Source: Myxococcus dinghuensis (GTDB taxonomy: Bacteria > Myxococcota > Myxococcia > Myxococcales > Myxococcaceae). Taken from it: DNA of 64,000 nt. This document shows, piece by piece, positions 8,401-16,833 of this stretch. The translations under genes were made by a program, and so were the position numbers. Under the pieces are notes generated by a model. That model was not told where the DNA came from and did not search any database. It saw nothing but the letters and a program-made list of their open reading frames with translations. The stretch covers positions 1 to 64,000 of the forward strand of contig NZ_JAKCFB010000040.1 of NCBI RefSeq assembly GCF_024198235.1, read 5' to 3'. How positions within the stretch are numbered: the first letter of the stretch is position 1; every line of letters starts with the position of its first letter.

Positions 8401-9969
8401 AAATGAGTGCACCGGACCAGCTGGTGCTCAACGCCTCTCGGCATCACGGCCAGCGGGACGTGCATGTGCTGCGAGAGGCTGTGGCCGAATGGTGGTGCTC
8501 AACGCCTCTCGGCATCACGGCCAGCGGGACGTGGAGATGGGCGGCGTGCCCACGTAGAGCATCCAGGTGCTCAACGCCTCTCGGCATCACGGCCAGCGGG
8601 ACCCGGAGGCTGTCCGAGGACAGGCCCAACAGCAGCGTGCTCAACGCCTCTCGGCATCACGGCCAGCGGGACAACCCGCCCACGTCGCAGGCGTTGGGGC
8701 AGGCTCCGTGCTCAACGCCTCTCGGCATCACGGCCAGCGGGACCGGGAGTGCGCCTCGGCAGCGCGCATCCACGCGTCCCACAGTGCTCAACGCCTCTCG
8801 GCATCACGGCCAGCGGGACCCGGAAACCGTAGCGGGAGAAACATGGTCACCATCACGGTGCTCAACGCCTCTCGGCATCACGGCCAGCGGGACGACGACT
8901 GGGCTTGGAGGCCCCGTCTTCCGCATCACGTGCTCAACGCCTCTCGGCATCACGGCCAGCGGGACGGAGGCCCGTTCATTCGCTGCCCAGGAGTCGGGCA
9001 CGTGCTCAACGCCTCTCGGCATCACGGCCAGCGGGACGAGACCGAGTGTTGGGGCTTCGTAGCGCTCCACTCGGTGCTCAACGCCTCTCGGCATCACGGC
9101 CAGCGGGACCTTGGAGAGCCAGAGTAGGAGAGCCAGAGGGTCCGTGCTCAACGCCTCTCGGCATCACGGCCAGCGGGACATGAATCAGGCGAAGCGCAGC
9201 TGGTCGAGCGCTTGTGCTCAACGCCTCTCGGCATCACGGCCAGCGGGACCGAGGACTACGTGTGCCCCCAGGAGGGGAAGGGCAAGGTGCTCAACGCCTC
9301 TCGGCATCACGGCCAGCGGGACATGTTCACCCGGGGCTCCGCCCTCGCTCGACGACTGTGCTCAACGCCTCTCGGCATCACGGCCAGCGGGACCGGCCAT
9401 CGCGACCGGTCGCCATCCGTCGCCGGACGGTGCTCAACGCCTCTCGGCATCACGGCCAGCGGGACCACCGCGAGGATGAGAGCGAGCAGCTTGTCCATCG
9501 AGTGCTCAACGCCTCTCGGCATCACGGCCAGCGGGACAGACGGCGTCCGCGTGGGCGGGCCGGACGGCTCTCCTGTGCTCAACGCCTCTCGGCATCACGG
9601 CCAGCGGGACCAAATTCGGCGCGCGTTAATGCAACACATCTCCCGGTGCTCAACGCCTCTCGGCATCACGGCCAGCGGGACCGCGCTACTCTCGCCCCTC
9701 GTCAAGTCGGCCATCGGGTGCTCAACGCCTCTCGGCATCACGGCCAGCGGGACACACCGGACTCTTCCGCGGCGGCCCCGGCGACGTCCAGTGCTCAACG
9801 CCTCTCGGCATCACGGCCAGCGGGACACCGGGAGGACGTCGGTATGCCGTGCTGCACCTGTGCTCAACGCCTCTCGGCATCACGGCCAGCGGGACCGCGT
9901 GGAAGAAGGCCGGGACGACGAGGTCCCTCAAGTGTGCTCAACGCCTCTCGGCATCACGGCCAGCGGGAC
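5474..9969 (-). CRISPR. CRISPR array, 63 repeats and 62 spacers
   Basis: I counted 63 copies of a 36-bp repeat that reads GTGCTCAACG... to ...CCAGCGGGAC on the plus strand, with spacers of 31-40 bp (mostly 34-38). Only four repeats differ, each by one base: the copies starting at 5549, 6196, 6621 and 7990. Three of these lie in the 5474 half, and decay is usual at the trailer end. With cas2 and a leader-like region at the 9969 side, the leader should be there and transcription should run on the minus strand, giving a crRNA 5' handle of UUGAGCAC. Because repeat plus spacer is often a multiple of three and the repeat has no stop in any plus-strand frame, the array makes long spurious ORFs. Confidence 0.98.
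7594..7849. repeat. Two tandem spacer duplications inside the array
   Basis: The 38-bp spacer at 7594-7631 is repeated exactly at 7668-7705, and the next 36-bp spacer at 7742-7777 is repeated exactly at 7814-7849. Each duplicate includes one repeat, so the array grew by two repeat-spacer units through local duplication or slippage, not through new acquisition. Confidence 0.95.
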
Positions 9970-10222
9970 AGCGGCTCCCGATTCCCAAGTGATTCCAGCA
10001 ACTTACCTCCCCCCTTTTCAAGCACCTCCCCTCCTCTCACCGCACTCAGCGGCCCTCTCATATCCCACCCCATCCAAGCCACTGAAACCACTCGGCTTTT
10101 TCGCTGCAAGCACCTATTCACGTGTCGAAGAGCCCTAACTCCGCGTGGTGACTCGGCTTTTCGCCCATTCTCCGCCTCGCGACCTCCGCCACGCGCAGGT
10201 GCATGCATGAATGTCCAGCGCG
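9970..10222 (-). promoter_or_regulatory. Probable CRISPR leader
   Basis: This 253-bp gene-free stretch separates cas2 from the first repeat on the cas side. It is less GC-rich than the surroundings and pyrimidine-rich on the plus strand. A motif ACTCGGCTTTTTCGC (from 10090) recurs as ACTCGGCTTTTCGCC (10151-10165), a direct repeat of about 14 bp about 61 bp apart that could be a protein-binding site. Leader function is inferred from position next to cas2 and from the placement of repeat variants at the far end. Confidence 0.6.
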
Positions 10223-10516
10223 TCACAGAACCCGGAACGGTGGCGGTTCCTCCGGCCAGTCCTCCCGCGGATTGATGGCCCGCACCCGCTCCACGCAGCC
10301 GCCGCAGAGTCCAATCACCAACAAGGTATCCACCGGGTCCATCCGCTGGGCGAGCTCCCACCGCAACCGCTCGCGATCCCGGTCGGTGAGCGAGCACCGG
10401 AACACCGAGAGCTGCAACCACTCCCCGTAGCCCTTCAGCAGCGCATACACCTTGCGCCACCGCTTCGGGTCCCGGATGTCATATGTGATCAAATACCAAC
10501 GCCTGGGTTCGGACAC
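10223..10516 (-). CDS. cas2: CRISPR-associated endonuclease Cas2
   Basis: This 97-residue protein has the Cas2 ferredoxin fold signature: strand one YLITYDIRDPKRWRKVYALL with the conserved Asp, then GYGEWLQLSVFRCSL, then a C-terminal VDTLLVIGLC strand. Cas2 dimers bridge two Cas1 dimers in the spacer-integration complex. The GTG start at 10516 lies 3 bp after the cas4-cas1 stop, so the two are co-transcribed. Length is normal. It is the last cas gene before the leader and array. Confidence 0.95.
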   Translation of the reverse strand: MSEPRRWYLITYDIRDPKRWRKVYALLKGYGEWLQLSVFRCSLTDRDRERLRWELAQRMDPVDTLLVIGLCGGCVERVRAINPREDWPEEPPPFRVL

Positions 10517-10519
10517 GGT

Positions 10520-12268
10520 TCACCTCAGACGGAACGTCGCGAACAGCCCCGGCTTCCCCGTCCATTCCTTCTCCAGGAGCCGGACCTCCAGCTCCACCAG
10601 CCGCGCGTAGCTGAGCGAATACCCCAGGACGTTGTGCTTCCAGGTCTCCCGCTTGCGTCGCTCGTAGAGTTCGATGGCCTTCGCCCTCCCTGCCCGACTG
10701 AGCCAGACGTGGTCCGAGGTCACCTCGAAGTCCGCCTCGGCATCCCATCCCTTCCGATTCAGTGAAGCCACCAACGGCATATCCGCCAGGGGCACCCGGA
10801 ACTCCTCCATCACATCCAACCCCAACGCTCCCGCGGAGCTTCGAGGCTGGTGGTAGAAGCCGAACGCCACATCCAGCCCCACCGCGCGGATGGCCCCCTC
10901 CACCTCTCGGTGCACCAGGCCATACAAGAACCCCAGCACCGCGTTGAAGCGATCCTTCGGCGGGCGCCGATTGCGCCCGTCGAACCGCAGGCGAGGATCC
11001 AACGTCTCACCCAGCAAGCAGGGGAGCGCTCCGAAGTAGCGCGCCGCCCCCAGTCCCTCCAGCCCTCGCAGCACGTCCAGCGAAGGCGCCACCGCGCAAC
11101 GAGGGAGGAGCGCCCGGAGGTCCCTCACCGCCACGGTCAACTCCTCGGTGCCCACCCCCTCCCCTCGCATCGAACGGAGCAGGAACCGAAGTTGCCCTTC
11201 CAGCTTCGCCGTCACCAGCCGGCGCGCCAGCGACAGGCACACCTCCCCCTGCCGCAGCGCCTCGAATTGCCTCAGCCGTCGATGCACGTTACCGGAGCCA
11301 CCTCCCAGCCCACCGAGGTAGCGACCACCAGACGTGAACCAATGGACCCCGATGTCGTTGTCCACACAAAGCGAAAGCGCCTGGGAGCTGACCTGCACCG
11401 CCCCATGCGAGATGAGCGCCGATACCTGTCTCACCGGAAGACGGGTCGGCTCACCCTCGCCCTCCGGAGGCGTCACCACCAGTTCCTCCGCTGAACGCCC
11501 GACCCGGCTCCCCGCGGTCGCGACATGGAGCACCTGCCGCACGTCGTCCTCCGGGAACAGCCTCGGCCGCTCCGCCTCGGCAACCAGCCGTTCCTCCTCC
11601 GGCAGGCACACGGGCGCCAGCGAGCATCGCGCGCATTTGCGCTCCTCGGTCGTCACGGGCGGTCGCGTCGTCGCCGCGCGTAGCAACCGAGCCCGAGCGA
11701 CGGCCTCCCTCACCTGACGGCGCAACGTGTCCCCCAACTCGAACCGCACCGTCGTCTGCGTCTGGTGGTAACGAACCCTGCACTCCACCCGCGCCCCCGG
11801 GAAACGCTCCTCCATCAGCAACGCATACGCGCCCGCTTGAAGCCGATCTCCAGGCCACGCCTCCGGGGCGTCCGCACCAGGAGCATGTCGCCCACGCTTG
11901 TGCTCGTAGACGACCAGCACGCCAGCTCGCTCGCGCACGGCGTCCACCCTGCCGTGAAGGCCCAGCGCCTCACTGGAGACCTCCAGCTCCACGCGCTCTC
12001 CCTCCTCCTGGAGCTGCACATGCAGGCGCCGCCCCGCGAACATCGCCGCGTCCGTCACACGCAGCTCCTCCACCTCCTCCAAGTAGAAAAGGCGTTCGCA
12101 GTACGCGAGCGCATGAAGGGAATGCACCCGCAGGGTCTGCTCGACGACGACAGGACGTACCAACGCGGCTTCTGGGTTCATACGGAGGGGCCTCCCCACC
12201 CCTGAGAACACCGTCCAAGGGTCTGCCTGCACCTGCGGCTGCATCCTGGACGGCTCCGTATGTTCCAT
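10520..12268 (-). CDS. cas4-cas1: Cas4-Cas1 fusion, spacer acquisition nuclease/integrase
   Basis: The ATG at 12268 has a GAGG ribosome-binding site; an in-frame GTG at 12292 is also possible. The protein has about 582 residues. Residues 40-230 are Cas4: Cys57 in LAYCERLF, the nuclease residues Asp109 and Glu122-x-Lys124 (VYEHKRG), and three further cysteines in KCARCSLAPVC for the iron-sulfur cluster. The rest is Cas1, with the metal ligands visible as Glu in VHREVEGAI, His in GFYHQP and Asp in GLDVMEEFR. All key residues are present, so prespacer trimming and integration look functional. This fusion is typical of the I-MYXAN subtype and a few others. Confidence 0.95.
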   Translation of the reverse strand: MEHTEPSRMQPQVQADPWTVFSGVGRPLRMNPEAALVRPVVVEQTLRVHSLHALAYCERLFYLEEVEELRVTDAAMFAGRRLHVQLQEEGERVELEVSSEALGLHGRVDAVRERAGVLVVYEHKRGRHAPGADAPEAWPGDRLQAGAYALLMEERFPGARVECRVRYHQTQTTVRFELGDTLRRQVREAVARARLLRAATTRPPVTTEERKCARCSLAPVCLPEEERLVAEAERPRLFPEDDVRQVLHVATAGSRVGRSAEELVVTPPEGEGEPTRLPVRQVSALISHGAVQVSSQALSLCVDNDIGVHWFTSGGRYLGGLGGGSGNVHRRLRQFEALRQGEVCLSLARRLVTAKLEGQLRFLLRSMRGEGVGTEELTVAVRDLRALLPRCAVAPSLDVLRGLEGLGAARYFGALPCLLGETLDPRLRFDGRNRRPPKDRFNAVLGFLYGLVHREVEGAIRAVGLDVAFGFYHQPRSSAGALGLDVMEEFRVPLADMPLVASLNRKGWDAEADFEVTSDHVWLSRAGRAKAIELYERRKRETWKHNVLGYSLSYARLVELEVRLLEKEWTGKPGLFATFRLR

Positions 12269-12311
12269 GGACCTCACGGGTCTTTCAATCACGCACTACC
12301 CATCAGGTTGA

Positions 12312-12833
12312 CTACGTCGCATCCGCACGTTCCACGAGTGGCCCAGGTGTCCAGTTCCATGCGGACTCGGGTGGCTCGCGCGTGGGCAGCTCCCGTGGCG
12401 CCATCAGCACCCGCCGCGTGCGACTCGAGTCCCGTCGATCGATGCCCACGGGCATCCGATAGGAATCCGGGCGCGGTCCCGGCTCGGAGGTGAACCAATG
12501 CGCCTCGGGAGGCGTGTCCAGGACCTCCACCCTGTCCAGCAGGAAGTTGTTGTCCCCCGCGAAGGGCAGGCCGTAGCGCCCCCGCCCGGACGCATCGTCA
12601 CCGCGAAGTCCTCGCCGGATTCCCTCCACGAGGTCCGGTGGTCCCCCTTCGACGCCGATGACCGCGCGCAGCCCCACGAGCAGCTCCCGTCTCGCCGGCA
12701 CGAGCCAGTGCTTCGCGCCATGAGTCCGTTCCCGCAGCGCCGCGCCCACCGGGTACGTGTGGAGCTGTTGGTCGAGGCTCGCGAGCTCCGGGAGCGCCCA
12801 ACGCAGCCCAGCGCGAGCCGGAGTCGAGGACAG
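12312..12833 (-). pseudogene. cas5: Cas5/Cmx5/DevS, 3' fragment
   Basis: An open frame of about 173 codons follows an in-frame TGA at 12834-12836. It begins LRWALPELASLDQQLHTYPV and continues through REL LVGLRAVIGV to YGLPFAGDNNFLLDRVEVL, the C-terminal two thirds of the I-MYXAN Cas5 (DevS) family. The first 50-70 residues, with the RAMP-like N-terminus, are missing and there is no upstream start of its own except internal GTGs such as 12749. The frame differs from that of the cas3 stump that runs into it. Its stop lies 43 bp from the cas4-cas1 start, the normal cas5 position in dev-type operons. Confidence 0.75.
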
Positions 12834-13639
12834 TCAGCCCGTATCCCCGTGGTCTCTCCGTCCAGCGAGGGCTCACGCACCCGGGCCTCGGCCCACTTCC
12901 AGGCCCGCAAGGGGTGTCCCTCCCGGACGAGCGCGGAGGAGGCGGCGTCCGCCGCGATGAGCCCCGCCTTCACCGCGCGCAACAGCGAGCGACGACGCGT
13001 GTTCGAGGCGGTTTCGAGGAGGAAGGCCCGCGCGGCCCGGATGCCTCGCTGATAGGCGGAGCTCCAGGGCTCATGCGCCCCCCACGGCTCACGAGGCAGC
13101 ACGGGGGGAGGCGCCAGGCCCGCCACCTCCGCCACGCGAAGGAGGATGGATCGCACCTGTGGATGGTCCAGGAAGAGCCCGAGCCACGGCTCTCCTCGAT
13201 GCTGACACCAGCGGTAATCGCCAGCACCTTCGGATGCCTTGAAGTGGTGGCAGAGGACGGCGGCGGTGAGGACATCCAGGTCCAGCAGCGGGCAGTCCCG
13301 CAGCCACTGCTGGACCTGTGGCAACTGGAGGATGAGCGCGGAGAGGTGCTCATGCCTCAACGTCTGGAGGACGAAGCGGGAGGACTCCACCGCCCCGATG
13401 AAGTCCTGGTTGGCCTTGCCGATATCGTGGAACAGCGAGGCGAGCCGCAGGTGCAGCACGAACCGCTCCGCGTCCTCCTCGCCGAGGAGGAAGAAGCGAC
13501 GGAAGTTCCGAGCCAGGCGCCCCGTCCCCGCGAAGAGGAGCACCGCGGCCAGCTCGGTGTCGAGCAGGTGGTCCGCGAGCGTGACGGGAGGCGCTCCCGC
13601 CCGCGCGCTCTTCGCGAGGAGGCGGGAGGGCGCCCTCAT
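12404..13639 (-). pseudogene. cas3: Cas3 stump: HD nuclease domain with out-of-frame tail
   Basis: The ATG at 13639 overlaps the cas6 stop (ATGA). Residues 1 to about 260 are a Cas3 HD domain: His24 in LADHLLDT, HDIGK at 71-75, AVLCHHFKASE, and SLLRAVKAGLIAADAASSAL near its end. A full Cas3 would continue with about 500 residues of DExD/H helicase. Here the sequence changes near 12830-12870 to cas5 DNA read in the wrong frame, adding about 150 arginine/serine-rich residues before a stop at 12404. A -1 frame change would join HD to the Cas5 end. The HD domain itself looks intact and might be made, but Cas3 helicase activity is absent. Confidence 0.75.
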
Positions 13640-14265
13640 TCGGCGCTCCGCGACGGGTCCCCATCCCTCCTGCGCTCCTGCCCCGAGCGCAGGACCGTCG
13701 GCAGGAACAGCCCGCAGCCCATGTGGCGCCGCCCGCCCAGGCCTCGCTCCTGGAGGAGCAGGGCCGAGCGTTGCGACAGGCCGCTCAGGGTGAGGGCATA
13801 GCCAATCACCTTCTTCCCGGCGATGGCGACCACGCGCCGGCGTCCCACGTGAGGCCGCCCCTCGCACCCCAGCTCCGCGAGGAACTTGTGGACCGCGCTC
13901 CGGAACGAAGGGTCATCGATGGCGTGTTTGAACGTCACGACCCGCGAGGACAGCGAGACCGGCGTCTCCAGCGGGAAGACCTTGGGGACGCCCAGGGAGA
14001 CCTCTCTGTCACCGATGGCGAGCGCGGCGCCCGTCAGGGGCAGGAACAACGGGAGCGCCTCCGGCGGACATCGGATGCGCATCGAACCGTGCCCCACGAG
14101 CAGCGACGTCCCCTCCGCGCGGGTCCCACGCAGGTTGAAGACGCCCACGTCCTTGAGCTCATGCAAGCCGGGGAGGCGGTGGGACAGCGCGGAGAACAGC
14201 GCATAACCATGGTCCAGGGGCACCTTCCCGCCTCGCGCGGGAAAGATGAGGTCAATGACTGACAT
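13636..14265 (-). CDS. cas6: CRISPR RNA endonuclease Cas6 (I-MYXAN Cmx6 type)
   Basis: This 209-residue protein has Cas6 features: an N-terminal DHGYALFSALSHRLP segment with candidate catalytic His, two ferredoxin-like halves, and a C-terminal glycine-rich loop GLGGRRHMGCGLFLP. The ATG at 14265 has a GAGGAG ribosome-binding site. It cuts the long array transcript inside each repeat to give crRNAs. It starts 66 bp after cmr6 on the same strand and overlaps the cas3 stump by 4 bp. No other cas6 is present, so it presumably serves the Cmr complex as well. Confidence 0.88.
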   Translation of the reverse strand: MSVIDLIFPARGGKVPLDHGYALFSALSHRLPGLHELKDVGVFNLRGTRAEGTSLLVGHGSMRIRCPPEALPLFLPLTGAALAIGDREVSLGVPKVFPLETPVSLSSRVVTFKHAIDDPSFRSAVHKFLAELGCEGRPHVGRRRVVAIAGKKVIGYALTLSGLSQRSALLLQERGLGGRRHMGCGLFLPTVLRSGQERRRDGDPSRSAE

Positions 14266-14331
14266 AACTCCTCACTTGCAACGTGACACACTCGTCGCAC
14301 GACGATGAACCCCAACCCCACTCATCGGCAC

Positions 14332-15525
14332 TCATCCGACCACTCCGCGAATCACGCGCAGGAGCGCCTCCATCCGAAGCTGCTCGTCGCCGTTCCTGAA
14401 GTTGAACGCCTTGCTCAACACCCGCTCCACGCCTTCGAGCGACTTCGCGTCCTGCGTCACGAGGCGCTCCTGCCACTCCGCCTCCAACCTCTGGAACAAC
14501 GGCTTCTGTTTCACATTCTCCGCCTTCAGCTTCTCGAGCCAGGACTTCAGCTCGAGCGCCAGCGGCGAGAATCGGATCTCCCGACGAGCAGCCCCCTCTG
14601 CCTCCTTGGCGGATTCAGCCACGGGAGTGGCCTCCTGCTCGGACACGACCTTGAACCGGCCATAGCCCGCCGCCGTCTTCCCGCCCACCCCCCACGCCTC
14701 GAGCGCTTCATGCAGATAGCGGCGAGCGCGCAGCAACAGCGCCTCACCACCCGGCGTCCCAGGGGCGACCTCCAGGGCCACGAGGAAGCAGTTGCCGGGA
14801 GCCACGGTCAGGAAGGCCACGGGGTTCGGGTCGTCGTAGTCCGAAGGCCACGGAGTCGCATCCTCCTTGGCCGAGTAGTACTCCCGCTGGTGCACCGTGA
14901 GGACATCCCGCGCCAGCACCTTGCTTGGAGCCACGCTGTTGGGAACCCACAGCGCGTCATGGAAGATGACCTCGCCCTGGGTGGAGACGAACCGCTGTTC
15001 GCCGACATCCACGTCCGGCGCCCCGAAGAGCCGGCGATACGCGGCCCCAGGAGGACGAACAGGCCTCCGGTCCCTCCACTCCACGCCACAGAAGGCCTCC
15101 CGCCCGTCTTCGATGACCTCCGGCACCGGCCCGTACGTCGCCTCCACGTAGCTCGCGGTGAGTCCCTTGAGCGACGAGCCCGGCAGGACCGGCACGCCCC
15201 AGGTGTGGTGCAGCGTCAGCCCGACCTCGGTCGGAGAGGGATTGCCATGCCCGAGCAACAGCCGACTCTCGGCGCGCACGCAGAAGACCGCCGTCTCAGG
15301 ACCTCGAAAGGAGCCACGCCACCGCGCATAGGCGCGGGCGTAGTCTCGGGAGGCGCCGAACCTGCACAGGGCCTCGAGCCACGCATCCCGTGCCGCGGCG
15401 CTCTGCTTGTTGTCCTCCTTGAGAAGCATCTCCCGGGGAGCCCACCGCGAATAGGCGAGCCCGGGATGGGATGGCGTCTCGCCTGCCTCCGGCCACTCCC
15501 GGAGTTCATGCAGTGTGCGCCACAT
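14332..15525 (-). CDS. cmr6: Type III-B Cmr complex subunit Cmr6
   Basis: This 397-residue RAMP (Cas7-like) protein carries the Cmr6 signature GHGNPSPTEVGLTLHHTWGV followed by PVLPGSSLKGL, and a glycine-rich GVGGKTAAGYGRF near the C-terminus. Cmr6 caps the 3' end of the crRNA backbone with Cmr1. Its ATG at 15525 overlaps the cmr5 stop (TGATG), so upstream in-frame starts are ignored. The last about 110 residues are charged and helical, a C-terminal extension compared with the shortest family members. Confidence 0.93.
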   Translation of the reverse strand: MWRTLHELREWPEAGETPSHPGLAYSRWAPREMLLKEDNKQSAAARDAWLEALCRFGASRDYARAYARWRGSFRGPETAVFCVRAESRLLLGHGNPSPTEVGLTLHHTWGVPVLPGSSLKGLTASYVEATYGPVPEVIEDGREAFCGVEWRDRRPVRPPGAAYRRLFGAPDVDVGEQRFVSTQGEVIFHDALWVPNSVAPSKVLARDVLTVHQREYYSAKEDATPWPSDYDDPNPVAFLTVAPGNCFLVALEVAPGTPGGEALLLRARRYLHEALEAWGVGGKTAAGYGRFKVVSEQEATPVAESAKEAEGAARREIRFSPLALELKSWLEKLKAENVKQKPLFQRLEAEWQERLVTQDAKSLEGVERVLSKAFNFRNGDEQLRMEALLRVIRGVVG

Positions 15526-15920
15526 CAGCCCCCCTCCTTCTTCTTCTCCGTGGTGAACGTGGCGCTGACCGCTCTGCGCAACCACACCGCGAGCGCGAGC
15601 ACCTCGCGGGTGACACGCATGTACTCGCTCGGCTCGAGGGCGAAGACGCCGGGAATCAGAGGAACCTTCCCCCCGGTCCCGAGCCCCAGCTCCACGGACT
15701 TCGACAACTGGTCGAGCAGGGTTTTCGCCGCCTCGTCGCTCGAATCCCGATGCAGGAAGACGAGCGCTGCGGCCAGACCGTCCCGAAGCACGGCGCTCCC
15801 GAGCGAGTTGACCCGGATCCTGTAGTCGTCCTGGAAGCCCTTGGAGACGACGTCATCGACGCATTGATAGGCGAACGCCGCGCGGGACTGGTCCCGCGTC
15901 AACCTCTGCTCTGACTTCAT
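15525..15920 (-). CDS. cmr5: Type III-B Cmr complex small subunit Cmr5
   Basis: A 131-residue all-helical protein beginning MKSEQRLTRDQSRAAFAYQC, with VNSLGSAVLRDGLAAALVFL in the middle, typical of Cmr5 (Cas11 group). Several copies line the Cmr filament and support target RNA binding. Start ATG 15920 overlaps the end of cmr4 by 4 bp, and its stop overlaps the cmr6 start, so the three genes are translationally coupled. Confidence 0.92.
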   Translation of the reverse strand: MKSEQRLTRDQSRAAFAYQCVDDVVSKGFQDDYRIRVNSLGSAVLRDGLAAALVFLHRDSSDEAAKTLLDQLSKSVELGLGTGGKVPLIPGVFALEPSEYMRVTREVLALAVWLRRAVSATFTTEKKKEGG

Positions 15921-16831
15921 GGCCGCCTCTCCTTCGGCGTCTCCGCCCACGTGGCCACCACGCAGCGTCCCCGACCCACCGTCGCCTTGCCGCCGAGCTG
16001 AAGGACCGAGGTGCCCTGGAGCGCCCGGGACAACACCTGCCCCGCGCTCAACGGCGCCCCCTGGAAGAAGCTGGGCGCCGCGCCCATCACCCCCAGCAGG
16101 AGCGACTCCGCCGGAAGGCTCTCCTCCGACCAGAGCTGTCCCGGCGCCACGGTGCCCGTGTCGTGGCTGATGCGAACGCGCGTGTCCACCTGCGTGGCGG
16201 TCTCCATGAGGAAGGACATCGTCTCGTCATCCACCACGACGAAGCGCTCGCTGATGAGCCGCTCCTCCTCCGGCAAGGCTCGCGTGAGGAGCCGGGCCCA
16301 AGCGTCCACGAGCGGCTCCACGCGGACCTCCAGGTCGTGGTCCTCCAGGAAGATGCACTTCTTCGACCTCGCGACCGTGACGTTCTCCAGGCTGGCCACG
16401 TAGGCGAGCGACGTCCCCGCCTGTCGCTTGAAGCGCCCCGGCACGCCCGGCACACCGGCCAGGTCCCTGCGCGCCAGCTCCAACAGGAGCGGCGAGGTCA
16501 CCAGCGCGAACGTCCCATGGAAGCTGCGCACGGGCATCGCGAGCAGCCGCGCGTCTCCCACCACCAGCGCGCCCGCATGGTCATCCTTGCCAGGCTCGTC
16601 GCCCTGAGCCCCCGCGACGACGCGCTGCGGTCCGAAGAGCGCCTGCCACTCGGGCTTCGGGATGACATCTCGCCGCGCCTCCCGCAGCACGCCCTTGATG
16701 GACGACCCCGGGACATAGGGGATGTTCGTCGCGCGCAGCCGCGCGATGGGCAGGTCGATGACGCCCACGCTCTGCCCCGTTCCCGCATGCAGCGGGGACA
16801 ACGCCTGCACCAGATACGGCCGACTCTCCAT
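15917..16831 (-). CDS. cmr4: Type III-B Cmr complex backbone subunit and RNase Cmr4
   Basis: With the ATG at 16831 the protein has 304 residues and starts MESRPYLVQALSPLHAGTGQ. That start puts the conserved catalytic aspartate at position 26 (GVIDLPI), exactly where Cmr4 of characterised complexes has it; this residue cuts target RNA at 6-nt intervals. Other RAMP hallmarks are IPYVPGSSIKGVLRE and the C-terminal LQLGGKATVGRGR. The complex should therefore be able to cleave RNA. The gene starts 2 bp after the cmr3 stop. Confidence 0.95.
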   Translation of the reverse strand: MESRPYLVQALSPLHAGTGQSVGVIDLPIARLRATNIPYVPGSSIKGVLREARRDVIPKPEWQALFGPQRVVAGAQGDEPGKDDHAGALVVGDARLLAMPVRSFHGTFALVTSPLLLELARRDLAGVPGVPGRFKRQAGTSLAYVASLENVTVARSKKCIFLEDHDLEVRVEPLVDAWARLLTRALPEEERLISERFVVVDDETMSFLMETATQVDTRVRISHDTGTVAPGQLWSEESLPAESLLLGVMGAAPSFFQGAPLSAGQVLSRALQGTSVLQLGGKATVGRGRCVVATWAETPKERRP

Positions 16832-16833
16832 GC

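Noticed and set aside
5474..9969. Leader at the 5474 end and plus-strand transcription of the array
   Set aside because: cas2 and a gene-free, lower-GC region lie at the other end, and three of the four variant repeats are in the 5474 half, which suits the old, trailer end. Not proved.
5444..10275. Long ORFs across the CRISPR array in several frames
   Set aside because: The repeat has no stop codon in the plus-strand frames, and repeat-spacer units are often multiples of three, so frames stay open by chance. The peptides are just repeat translations such as NASRHHGQRD and STPLGITASGT.
12404..12750. C-terminal tail of the cas3 stump as a genuine protein domain
   Set aside because: It is Arg/Ser/Thr-rich with no pattern, and the same DNA in the next frame encodes a well-formed Cas5 end.
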